A stretch of 14,263 bases of DNA from Syntrophobacterales bacterium (GCA_021159265.1 JAGGSD010000051.1:1-14263), one strand, 5' to 3'; shown: positions 6,979 through 13,538, numbered from the stretch's first letter. Numbers and translations: made by a program. Notes: a model not told the origin generated them from the sequence alone.

Positions 6979-7100
6979 GTTTACGGTTGTCGGTTTGCAG
7001 TTCACAGTTTTTCCAATAAACCATGAAAAAATGATTGAAGCATTTTGGATATTGATTCCAATCCTTTGTTTTTCCCAACCGTAAACCGATAACTGTGAAC
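6979..7100. repeat. Permuted short inverted modules between the exporter and NifX-like genes
   Basis: GTTTACGGTTG (6979-6989) is repeated inverted at 7076-7086, and GTTCACAGTT (7000-7009) is repeated inverted at 7091-7100. The order is A1-A2-B1'-B2', so the four arms cannot nest into one hairpin; they would form a pseudoknot or simply be scattered modules. A related TCGGTTT lies at 6990-6996 and ATCGGTTT on the minus strand at 7084-7091. The 195-bp gap 6938-7132 holds no ORF worth calling and no clear promoter. Similar AACTGTGAAC/AACCGTAAAC spacer sequences are common in some anaerobe genomes, as I recall. Confidence 0.6.
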
Positions 7101-7132
7101 AGTTAGAACAATTACTTCCAATTACTGCACAA

Positions 7133-7528
7133 TCATGATTTCAGAACTATGTGTTTCCTCTTCTTGCCTTTATTCTTTTCTTCTACTATCCTCTCCATAT
7201 TTTTGTTTATCAGCTTCACGGCATCGGCTATTCTGTCTGTTTTTACCACAACGCATACAAATTTATTCAATAACCTTACGATATTAGGTCCAAATTTTCT
7301 GCCGGCCATAACATCGATACCGTTCATGACTGAAGCCGTGGCCCTGGCCTTACCGGGGTCTCCATGTTTTAATGATTCATCTTCTTCATATTTCACATTT
7401 TCCCGTGTCTCGACAAATTCCGCTCTGCCGTCAGAAAATTTGTAAATGTGAAAATACTTTGCCATTCCAAAATGGTCGTCATTAAAATTTTCTCCATCAT
7501 CTGTACAAAAAGCAACAATTAAATCCAT
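7133..7528 (-). CDS. NifX/NifB-C-like dinitrogenase iron-molybdenum cofactor family protein
   Basis: This 131-residue cytoplasmic protein has the fold signature of the NifX/NafY/NifB-C family. It opens with the strand MDLIVAFCTDD, followed by DDHFGMAKYFHIYKF at 17-31 (the D-x-H-F-G element), a central variable stretch, and VMAGRKFGPNIVRLLN at 73-88. Stand-alone members in non-diazotrophs bind or carry metal clusters and have no settled function. There are no nif genes here, so nitrogen fixation is not implied. The C-terminus is strongly basic (EEKNKGKKRKH). The ATG at 7528 has GGAGGAGAT just upstream. It lies 24 bp behind the thioredoxin-fold gene and is almost certainly co-transcribed with it. 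A role in moving metal or Fe-S clusters beside the thiol protein is inference. Confidence 0.8.
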   Translation of the reverse strand: MDLIVAFCTDDGENFNDDHFGMAKYFHIYKFSDGRAEFVETRENVKYEEDESLKHGDPGKARATASVMNGIDVMAGRKFGPNIVRLLNKFVCVVVKTDRIADAVKLINKNMERIVEEKNKGKKRKHIVLKS

Positions 7529-7552
7529 ACATCTCCTCCGTATTCCCGTGTA

Positions 7553-8602
7553 TTATTTGAACGCGTTGATCTTTTCCAGCAACATTCCTTCCGGCATGGC
7601 GCCGATGATATCACCCACCTTTTTCCCGTCTTTAAAAACAAGAAGATTTGGTATGGATCGGATATTAAACCTGGATGAAGTATTAGGATTGTTCTCCACG
7701 TCAAGTTTTCCGAATACGATATCACCCTTGTGACCTTTGGCCAGCTTTTCAATAATTGGTCCTACCATTTGGCACGGGCCACACCATTCAGCCCAGCAGT
7801 CAACAACGAGAAACGGATATTTGCCAATTGCCTCATCCATGTTTCCATCAGTAATAATAACCGGATAATCGGGATTGTCTGATAAAATTTCCCTTTGTTT
7901 TCTTTCCTTTTCCTCTTTTTCTAATATCTCCTTCGCACTGTTTGATCCGTAGCTGAGCACCTGATTGACAAATGTTCTTTCCTGCTGCACACCTATAGTG
8001 ATCGAGCCCCTTTCCTCATTGATGACCTGTTGAGGAACGGATGAAACGTTGAACATTCTTGCTCTATCCATCATCTCCTGGGCTTCTATGCATCGCGCAA
8101 CTATCTTGCCGCCGGATTCGATAGCAATCTGATTGGACAGAGTAACTGCCTTGGGGCAGTGTGGGCAATTAAGTGTGACATATGTCTCTATCAACATATC
8201 TCTGTCAATGTTTTTCAATTTTTCTCTGGATGAAGCATCGAGGGCACTGTCCCCACGTGAAATCATAGAAATGGCTTCAATGAAAGAACCCGCCTCGTGC
8301 CCTGCGGGCGCCCCAAAGTATTGCACCGGATACCACCCGTTGCCATCGCCGATAATAACGGTTGGAGAAACAGTGACACCCAGTTTCTTTGCCTCCTCCT
8401 CGTGCATACCATTAGAATCTACATGGATCTTACTGTTTATTTCTGACAACTCTTTCAAAAATTCTTTTGTAAAATCGACATACTCACTGTTGTTATTTCC
8501 CAAAATAAGGTTAGTGGAAAACAGCTTGATAGTAACATCATCTTTTAATTCCGCGTCAAATTTTTCCTTGATCTGCTGTTTTGTTTTGTCGTCAAATATC
8601 AT
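7553..8602 (-). CDS. Triple thioredoxin-fold protein: PDO-like disulfide oxidoreductase fused to thioredoxin
   Basis: This 349-residue cytoplasmic protein without signal peptide is built of three consecutive thioredoxin folds. Fold 1 (about 1-115) keeps the cis-proline (TVSP, P80) but has no CxxC where the active site should be (around 29-35). Fold 2 (about 120-222) has C146-P-H-C149 and SSVP (P190). Folds 1 and 2 together resemble the protein disulfide oxidoreductase or AhpF N-terminal module. After a charged linker (227-240), fold 3 is a classical thioredoxin with WCGPC at 273-277 and SIP (P318). It probably reduces or exchanges disulfides in proteins; CPHC and CGPC may relay electrons to each other. 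The ATG at 8602 follows GGGAGA. It heads a minus-strand operon with the NifX-like gene, diverging from the ferredoxin/OYE genes. Confidence 0.88.
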   Translation of the reverse strand: MIFDDKTKQQIKEKFDAELKDDVTIKLFSTNLILGNNNSEYVDFTKEFLKELSEINSKIHVDSNGMHEEEAKKLGVTVSPTVIIGDGNGWYPVQYFGAPAGHEAGSFIEAISMISRGDSALDASSREKLKNIDRDMLIETYVTLNCPHCPKAVTLSNQIAIESGGKIVARCIEAQEMMDRARMFNVSSVPQQVINEERGSITIGVQQERTFVNQVLSYGSNSAKEILEKEEKERKQREILSDNPDYPVIITDGNMDEAIGKYPFLVVDCWAEWCGPCQMVGPIIEKLAKGHKGDIVFGKLDVENNPNTSSRFNIRSIPNLLVFKDGKKVGDIIGAMPEGMLLEKINAFK

Positions 8603-8664
8603 TCTTTCTCTCCCTTCTTTAGTGGCCTGTCAGGCTTGTGTTATTATGCTGACATTTTTTATAA

Positions 8665-8693
8665 TTGACAATATCCATAATCCTGATTATATT
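8665..8693 (+). promoter_or_regulatory. Sigma70-type promoter for the plus-strand ferredoxin/OYE genes
   Basis: TTGACA (8665-8670), a 17-bp spacer and TATATT (8688-8693) match a vegetative promoter in eleven of twelve positions. The start would be near 8700, giving a leader of about 350 nt before the ATG at 9053. It faces the minus-strand promoter at 8720-8747. Confidence 0.62.
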
Positions 8694-8713
8694 AGAATCA
8701 CAATATATTCAAT

Positions 8714-8730
8714 AACACTAATATAGTGTT
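8714..8730. promoter_or_regulatory. Perfect palindrome, candidate operator between two promoters
   Basis: AACACTA-ATA-TAGTGTT is a perfect inverted repeat with 7-bp arms. It covers the -10 box of the minus-strand promoter (8725-8720) and lies at about +14 to +30 of the plus-strand promoter. A dimeric regulator bound here could control both directions. Which regulator is unknown; none is encoded nearby apart from the ArsR-like remnant. Confidence 0.5.
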
Positions 8731-8747
8731 GGTTCTTTTTTTGTCAA
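8720..8747 (-). promoter_or_regulatory. Sigma70-type promoter for the thioredoxin-fold/NifX-like genes
   Basis: On the minus strand, TTGACA (8747-8742) is followed after 16 bp by TATATT (8725-8720). The start would be near 8713, leaving a leader of about 110 nt to the ATG at 8602. The leader contains the small palindrome GCCTGTCAGGC at 8625-8635. A perfect TATAAT box at about 8692-8687 on the same strand is an alternative, but with a poorly spaced -35. Confidence 0.6.
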
Positions 8748-8808
8748 CCACAAAAATTGAGACAGGGTTACAGAAGTTGCGCTGTTGTGCCCCTGCCCAT
8801 TGGAGAGA

Positions 8809-8823
8809 TTGTAATATTTACAA
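8809..8823. promoter_or_regulatory. 15-bp perfect palindrome in the plus-strand leader
   Basis: TTGTAA-TAT-TTACAA is a perfect inverted repeat about 110 bp downstream of the predicted plus-strand start. The arms recall, but do not match, CRP/FNR half-sites (TTGTGA / TTGAT). It could be an operator or form part of the mRNA leader. Function unknown. Confidence 0.3.
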
Positions 8824-8868
8824 CACATTCTCTAGCTCAAATTACCTGAAAGTCTGGGTGCTGGCAGA

Positions 8869-8934
8869 AGGATCAAAGACTTGGGACTTGCCATCGGCAT
8901 GGCAAAGAAAATAACTTTTTCAATTAATAAGGAG
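8869..8934 (+). repeat. 66-bp direct repeat, copy 1 (hairpin plus Shine-Dalgarno leader)
   Basis: The segment matches 9659-9724 at 62 of 66 positions with no gaps; the first 40 bases are identical and all four differences are transitions. It contains a perfect 7-bp hairpin TTGCCAT-CGGC-ATGGCAA (8888-8905), then an AT-rich stretch ending in AAGGAG, which acts as ribosome binding site. In this copy only a 14-codon ORF follows. The rest of the 450-bp gene-free interval 8603-9052 holds the two promoters, the palindromes described separately and no other convincing gene. Confidence 0.9.
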
Positions 8935-8946
8935 GGTACTAAATAG

Positions 8947-8991
8947 ATGTCAAGGTTTTTTTCAGGAAAACATACTCCTCTCTTGATGTAA
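8947..8991 (+). other. 14-codon ORF behind repeat copy 1 (leader peptide or gene stub)
   Basis: An ATG at 8947 stands ten to twelve bases after GGAGGG (8931-8936) and opens a frame reading MSRFFSGKHTPLLM before TAA. It occupies the place that the OYE gene has behind copy 2 of the repeat. It may be the remains of a deleted gene, a leader peptide or chance. There is no family similarity to judge by. Confidence 0.22.
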
Positions 8992-9052
8992 TGTCGAAGA
9001 TGAGTTGATTTTAAAAAAAAGATGATTAGTAAAAATAGAAGAGGTGATTAAA

Positions 9053-9649
9053 ATGCCAAGAGGTGATGGAACTGGTTCCGCAGGAGTGGGATCACGATCA
9101 GGACGTGGTGTTAAACCGCGTGGAACACAATTAAAAAAAACACAAAATATTGTTAACGGCGACGGAATCTCCCAAAGATTGGGAAATCAATTAATAAGAG
9201 GCTTAGAATTTAGCGGAAGCGGTCGGAGACGCGGCTTAGGCAGTGGTGGAGGACAAGGCATGGGAAGGGGCCGCGGACGTGGTATGGGCATGGGCCGCGG
9301 AGCATTAAACAGGGGGATAAACCAGATTGCAAATAGGTTTCCCGGAAATCCTGTATCGCAACCGCAGATGACGAGAAGAGAAAAAATGACTGCCCCCAAA
9401 GAACAGGTCCGTATCCTCGAACAGCAGATTCAGGATACCAAACAACGAATCGATCAGGTACAGAAAGGCAAGAACAATGCGGTTGCTCATGTGGATGTTC
9501 AAAAATGTGGATCTTGTGGGGTGTGCGTTGATTTTTGTCCCGTTGAAGCCATTGTCATTAATGATATTGCCGTAATTGATGAAGATAAGTGCATCGGGTG
9601 TGGAGCGTGCATTGACAGGTGTCCTTTTGGTGCGATTTCAATGAGCTGA
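9053..9649 (+). CDS. DUF5320-like Gly/Arg-rich protein fused to a 2[4Fe-4S] ferredoxin
   Basis: This 198-residue protein begins with MPRGDGTG, the hallmark opening of DUF5320-type proteins (usual form about MPxxDGTGPxGxGPMTGRG). That fixes the start at ATG 9053, with GAGGTGAT upstream, rather than the in-frame GTG at 9044. Residues 55-85 are a Gly/Arg/Met-rich low-complexity tract, and 113-140 look like a short coiled coil. Residues 152-190 are a bacterial ferredoxin domain with C152/155/158/162 and C180/183/186/190, each followed by proline, as expected for two [4Fe-4S] clusters. Known family members occur beside NifX/NifB-like and Mrp-like proteins, and a NifX-like gene lies in the divergent operon. 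A role in electron supply to the OYE encoded downstream, or in Fe-S or metal handling, is inference. Confidence 0.85.
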   Translation: MPRGDGTGSAGVGSRSGRGVKPRGTQLKKTQNIVNGDGISQRLGNQLIRGLEFSGSGRRRGLGSGGGQGMGRGRGRGMGMGRGALNRGINQIANRFPGNPVSQPQMTRREKMTAPKEQVRILEQQIQDTKQRIDQVQKGKNNAVAHVDVQKCGSCGVCVDFCPVEAIVINDIAVIDEDKCIGCGACIDRCPFGAISMS

Positions 9650-9658
9650 CACAATTTG

Positions 9659-9724
9659 AGGATCAAAGACTTGGGACTTGCCATCGGCATGGCAAAGAGG
9701 ATGACTTTTCCAATTAATAAGGAG
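9659..9724 (+). repeat. 66-bp direct repeat, copy 2, leader of the OYE gene
   Basis: Second copy of the element at 8869-8934, starting ten bases after the ferredoxin gene stop. The hairpin lies at 9678-9695, and the closing AAGGAG (9719-9724) is the ribosome binding site of the OYE gene (ATG 9732). The differences from copy 1 are at 9699, 9700, 9703 and 9710, all outside the hairpin and the Shine-Dalgarno. The stem could protect or expose this ribosome binding site, or mark an mRNA processing point. Confidence 0.9.
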
Positions 9725-9731
9725 ACGTAAC

Positions 9732-11588
9732 ATGTTGAAATTAAGAAATATGTTTATATTTGCCCCGATAAAAACGGGGTATGGCAATGGGAGCGGTAAA
9801 GTTAATGAAAGGCACGTTGCTTTTTACAAACGCAGATGCAAATACTTGGGCGCCGTTATTCCGGAACCGTTTTATCTCGATAAAGGATTACGCGAAATCC
9901 CTACACAGTTGGGAATAGATAACGATGACAAAAATGAAGGGTTACACAAATTAGTCTCCTCTATCCATGATTCGGGCGCCAAAGTAATTGCGCACCTCAA
10001 CCATCCGGGGAGAATGGCAAACCCAAACATCCCAGGCAATTACTTTATTTCTTCCACGGACAAACCCTGTGAAAACGGCGGGGCAACTCCCACAAGAATG
10101 GATAAAAACAATATGGAGCAAGTTGCGGATCTGTTTGCGAAAGCCTCCCTGCGTGCAAAAAAGGCCAATTTTGATATTATCGAATTGCAGTTCGGTCATG
10201 GTTATCTTTTGGCGCAATTTCTTTCACCTTTTGTTAATGACAGGACCGATGAATACGGCGGAAGCTTTGAGAACAGGATAAGATTCCCCCTGGAGGTCCT
10301 GCAGGCAGTTAAAGAATCCGTGGATCTGCCCATTATCGCCCGGATAAGCGGTGACGAAATGATACCCAACGGGATAAAACTGCCTGAGATGACAGCATTT
10401 TCAAAGATACTGGAAAAACATGGTGCCAAAGCTATACACGTGTCTGCCGGCACGGTCTGCTCCACGCCCCCCTGGTATTTTCAGCATATGTTTGTCCCCA
10501 AGGGCAAAACATGGGAAATGGCAGCTAAAATTAAAGAAGAGATAACGATTCCCGTAATATTCGTCGGGCAGATCAATACGGTTGAAGATATCGAAAAAAT
10601 ACGTACTGAATTCCCAACTGATTACATCGCCACAGGCAGGGCTTTAATAGCAGACCCCGACTTTATCGGTAAATATCAAGGTAAAGTAAAAGGCGTTATC
10701 ATGCCCTGTCTGGCCTGTGCCGAGGGCTGCCTGGGCGGAGTAAAATCGGGACAGGGCCTTCAGTGTCTTGTTAATCCTCAGGTAGGAAAAGAAACAGAAA
10801 CTATTGAAAAGACCGAACAACCTGAACGATATGCCGTAATCGGTGGTGGTCTGAGTGGGATGGAAGCCGCAATAATCTTGAAGGAAAGAGGACACGATGT
10901 TGACCTTTATGAAAAAGATGAACTGGGTGGACAATTTAACCTGGCGCCTTTAACACCCAATAAGAGATCAATGGCAAAACTGGTTCCGTACCTGAAAGAA
11001 AGATTGAAAGAAAACAATGTTAATATAATCTTCAAAGAAGCAACAAAATCAGATCTTACAAAAAAATATGATGGTGTAATTATAGCAACCGGTTCAAAGC
11101 CATCTGTGTTGTCCATTCCGGGTTTAGATAAGTTCTACTGGGCAGATATCTTACTGGAGGAGAATTTGCCGGAAAACAAGAACGTCCTGATCATCGGCGG
11201 CGGTCTTATAGGTGTGGACATTGCTACCGGGTTGATACCGGGGAACAACAAAATCACCATTGTTAAAAGGACAACCGATTTCGGTGAAGATATGGAAATG
11301 ATCGCCAAGAATCTTTCCCTTAAAATAATGAAGGGAAAAGAGACCGTTTTCAGCGACCACACACATATTAAAAGGATAGAGGGAAAAACTGTTTACGCCG
11401 AGCGAAATGGAAAGGATATACAGTTCAATGACATTGATATCATAGTTGTTTCCACCGGGATGAAAAGCTATAATCCCCTTGAAGAAGAATTAAAGGGGGA
11501 AATGCCGGTCTATGTTATTGGTGACGCTCGGCGGGTAGGAAACGCCCAGGATGCTATCAGAGATGGCTATGAGATTGCGAGATTGTAA
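9732..11588 (+). CDS. FadH-like old-yellow-enzyme / FAD oxidoreductase with one [4Fe-4S] cluster
   Basis: This 618-residue cytoplasmic flavo-iron-sulfur reductase has the layout of 2,4-dienoyl-CoA reductase and trimethylamine dehydrogenase. Residues 1-320 form an FMN-binding TIM barrel, with HLNHPGRMANP at 88-98, a candidate proton donor Y158 in GHGYLLAQFLSP and YGGSFENRIRF at 175-185. C326/329/333/345 follow, with the exact C-x2-C-x3-C-x11-C spacing of FadH. The FAD site is IGGGLSGMEAA (370-380) and the NAD(P)H site IIGGGLIGVDIA (487-498). GD at 597-598 near the end completes the FAD fold. The N-terminus starts about a dozen residues later than in most relatives, but an in-frame stop upstream rules out a longer form. 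The substrate (enoyl-CoA, enone or other unsaturated compound) cannot be read. It is co-oriented with the ferredoxin fusion gene 82 bp upstream. Confidence 0.9.
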   Translation: MLKLRNMFIFAPIKTGYGNGSGKVNERHVAFYKRRCKYLGAVIPEPFYLDKGLREIPTQLGIDNDDKNEGLHKLVSSIHDSGAKVIAHLNHPGRMANPNIPGNYFISSTDKPCENGGATPTRMDKNNMEQVADLFAKASLRAKKANFDIIELQFGHGYLLAQFLSPFVNDRTDEYGGSFENRIRFPLEVLQAVKESVDLPIIARISGDEMIPNGIKLPEMTAFSKILEKHGAKAIHVSAGTVCSTPPWYFQHMFVPKGKTWEMAAKIKEEITIPVIFVGQINTVEDIEKIRTEFPTDYIATGRALIADPDFIGKYQGKVKGVIMPCLACAEGCLGGVKSGQGLQCLVNPQVGKETETIEKTEQPERYAVIGGGLSGMEAAIILKERGHDVDLYEKDELGGQFNLAPLTPNKRSMAKLVPYLKERLKENNVNIIFKEATKSDLTKKYDGVIIATGSKPSVLSIPGLDKFYWADILLEENLPENKNVLIIGGGLIGVDIATGLIPGNNKITIVKRTTDFGEDMEMIAKNLSLKIMKGKETVFSDHTHIKRIEGKTVYAERNGKDIQFNDIDIIVVSTGMKSYNPLEEELKGEMPVYVIGDARRVGNAQDAIRDGYEIARL

Positions 11589-11592
11589 GATA

Positions 11593-12621
11593 TTAATGAC
11601 TTAAAAGCTCAGCTAACTCTCTTGAAGAACCTTTTTTTAAAATCTCTCTCAGTTTTAGTGAATTATTGATAAATTTATTTCTATCCGTATTTTGGTAATT
11701 ATGTAAGAGATTCTCTTTTGTAAGTCCTCTCTGAATAAATTCGGGGTGAAACTCTCCCCGGTTGTAAAAATCAAAAATGATATTTGCAAGCCCTATATGT
11801 TTTAAATGTACAAACCGTTTTGCTATAAAATAATCTAGATTGTTTGCTTTATATGTCAAAATAAAAGGAGTGCCGATAATAGCTGCTTCCAAAGTCGCCG
11901 TTCCGCTACAGATAAAAGCAAAATCACTCCTCAAGAGCGCTTCTTTTGTATCATATGAAATTTCAAATTCCGCTATATCTCCATAGATTGAAAGGTCTTC
12001 AAATTCTTTCGGAATTACTAAGATAGCTTTTGTATTAATTTCTTTATTCAGCTCTCGGAAAAGAGGCATTAAACATTTTATTTCACTTTTCCTGCTTCCA
12101 GCCAAAAAAGCTATATAACCAGTCTCTTTTATATCTTGCTTATACTCTTGAATCTCGTCTAAAAGCGGATTACCAAGATATACCGAATTCGAGTAAAATT
12201 TATCTTCAAATGGGAAAATAGAAATTAGTTTATCACAATATTTCTCTATTTTTTTTATCCTGTTTTTTCTCCAGGCCCAAACTTTTGGTAAAATATAATA
12301 GATTATTTCGATATCTGGATTTATTTTTTTTATTTTTTTAGCGAGTGGAATATTAAAGGCTGGAGAATCTATGAGAAGAACTTTGTCAACATCTTTTGAT
12401 AATAATGCCAGTTCTTTGATCGCTTTGTAAGATTTTAAAATCTTTGATAATACATCAACAAACCCCATTATAGAAAATTCTCTAAGATCGTAAAGGGGCT
12501 TATCATCTGAAAGAAATTTGTCAAAAATACCAAATAATTCTAATTTATTATTTTGATATTTTAAAATTTCTTTCAGATGTAAATTCGCAGAAAATTCAAG
12601 AGCTGAAACTAAGATTTTCAT
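11593..12621 (-). CDS. lpxB: Lipid-A-disaccharide synthase, Campylobacterota type
   Basis: LpxB joins UDP-2,3-diacylglucosamine to lipid X to form the lipid A disaccharide on the inner face of the inner membrane. Family landmarks are visible: SALEFSANLH (6-15) in place of the GEASGD element, IMGFVDVL (51-58), LIDSPAFN (83-90) with the catalytic-type Asp85, VWAWRKNRIKKIEKY (114-128), FLAGSRKSEI (172-181) and CSGTATLEAA (238-247). At 342 residues it is about 40 shorter than the E. coli enzyme, matching the short form of Campylobacterota, whose SALE-SAN opening it also shares. Sample stretches have only about 23-33 % GC against about 45-48 % in neighbouring genes, and Lys/Ile/Asn are abundant. 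No ribosome binding site is obvious. Other lpx genes are absent. The gene ends 4 bp from the convergent OYE gene. Horizontal acquisition is likely. Confidence 0.92.
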   Translation of the reverse strand: MKILVSALEFSANLHLKEILKYQNNKLELFGIFDKFLSDDKPLYDLREFSIMGFVDVLSKILKSYKAIKELALLSKDVDKVLLIDSPAFNIPLAKKIKKINPDIEIIYYILPKVWAWRKNRIKKIEKYCDKLISIFPFEDKFYSNSVYLGNPLLDEIQEYKQDIKETGYIAFLAGSRKSEIKCLMPLFRELNKEINTKAILVIPKEFEDLSIYGDIAEFEISYDTKEALLRSDFAFICSGTATLEAAIIGTPFILTYKANNLDYFIAKRFVHLKHIGLANIIFDFYNRGEFHPEFIQRGLTKENLLHNYQNTDRNKFINNSLKLREILKKGSSRELAELLSH

Positions 12622-12694
12622 TTTTGATTGTTATCATTAACGCTATTTTCTCTAACCCTCTTTGTGATTGATCATCCTGTCAGGTTGATATTAT

Positions 12695-13486
12695 TCACTT
12701 CAGACTGTCAACTATCCGGGGCAGTATCTTGCCGGTTTGTCCTTGTAGAAAAATGTCGGCCTGGGCGGTCAGATCCGTTCGGTTGGGATTAATTTCGATG
12801 ACAAACGCACCTTTTGATTTGGCAACAATCGGTAGAGTAGCTGCAGGATAGACCACACCCGAAGTCCCGAGAATCAGCATGACATTGCATGTTTGGGCCT
12901 GTAACATGGCCTCGTCCAACTGCTGAACAGATTCTCCAAAACCCACAAAATCAAGACGGCTGCTTCCCCCACAGGAACATTCGGGCAGTTGAGAAAAGAT
13001 GTCTTCCATAGTAACGCGCTCCATGTTTCCGACGATTTTCTGCATCATTGTAAAAAACTCTTCTCGTTCATACTTCCAGCGCTGGCCGCACCTCAGACAC
13101 TTCAGTCGCATGAGATTTCCATGCAGTTCAAACACGCGGCTGTTTCCCGCTTCAATGTGTAGATTATCGACATTCTGGGTCACAACCGCCTCAAGATAGC
13201 CCATCTTTTCGAGATCCGCCAGGGCAAGGTGTCCTGGATTAGGTTTTGCCCGTTTTATAGCTTCAAGAAAGCTGAGGAATATTTCACGGCCTTGTTCCGG
13301 ATGGTTTGCCAGAACAGCCAGTATCCCCCCTGAACTGCCCTCAGGAAAGCGATCCCATAACCCCCCGGGTTCACGGTAAGTGGAAACGCCACTTTCCTTC
13401 GAAATTCCCGCGCCACTGAAGGCCACTACTCTCCCTTTTGAGCGAATCATTCCGGAAACTCTATTAATTAGTCCATCGTTAACCAT
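12695..13486 (-). CDS. Sir2-family NAD-dependent protein deacylase
   Basis: This 263-residue sirtuin removes acyl groups from lysines while consuming NAD+. Motifs in order: the NAD site FSGAGISKESGVSTYR (23-38), TQNVDNLH (103-110), the catalytic His122 in ELHGN (120-124), a zinc module with C130-x2-C133 and C170-x-C172, GFGE (182-185) and the ribose-binding LGTSG (206-210). The second zinc pair is C-x-C rather than the commoner C-x2-C. The length suits a CobB-like bacterial enzyme. The ATG at 13486 has a strong AGGAGG and a near-consensus promoter immediately upstream with a leader of under 20 nt. lpxB follows 73 bp downstream on the same strand and may be read from the same promoter. The acyl preference cannot be told from the sequence. 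Confidence 0.93.
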   Translation of the reverse strand: MVNDGLINRVSGMIRSKGRVVAFSGAGISKESGVSTYREPGGLWDRFPEGSSGGILAVLANHPEQGREIFLSFLEAIKRAKPNPGHLALADLEKMGYLEAVVTQNVDNLHIEAGNSRVFELHGNLMRLKCLRCGQRWKYEREEFFTMMQKIVGNMERVTMEDIFSQLPECSCGGSSRLDFVGFGESVQQLDEAMLQAQTCNVMLILGTSGVVYPAATLPIVAKSKGAFVIEINPNRTDLTAQADIFLQGQTGKILPRIVDSLK

Positions 13487-13509
13487 CCGAACCTCCTTTT
13501 TGGGAAGAA

Positions 13510-13538
13510 AGTATAGGGCGTTGCGACTTGTGTGTCAA
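13510..13538 (-). promoter_or_regulatory. Strong sigma70-type promoter for the sirtuin gene
   Basis: On the minus strand, TTGACA (13538-13533), a 17-bp spacer and TATACT (13515-13510) match the vegetative consensus in eleven of twelve positions. Transcription should begin near 13503, about 17 nt before the start codon, leaving just enough room for the AGGAGG. Confidence 0.72.

Noticed and set aside
8726..8914. 62-codon plus-strand ORF in the control region
   Set aside because: It starts inside the palindrome and minus-strand promoter, has no ribosome binding site, and its end is the repeat element, whose second copy has no ORF upstream in the same frame.
8872..8946. Reading frame IKDLGLAIGMAKK... 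in repeat copy 1, also open in copy 2
   Set aside because: It looks protein-like in both copies, but no start codon with a ribosome binding site exists, a stop precedes it, and two of the four differences fall in one codon and change the residue; an RNA leader explains the repeat better.
7133..9649. Nitrogen-fixation cluster suggested by the NifX-like protein and ferredoxin
   Set aside because: No nifH, D, K, E, N or B is present, and stand-alone members of this family are widespread in non-fixing anaerobes.
11589..11640. Bidirectional terminator between the convergent OYE and lpxB genes
   Set aside because: The genes are 4 bp apart; a T-run exists at about 11631-11637 inside lpxB, but no stem precedes it on the plus strand.
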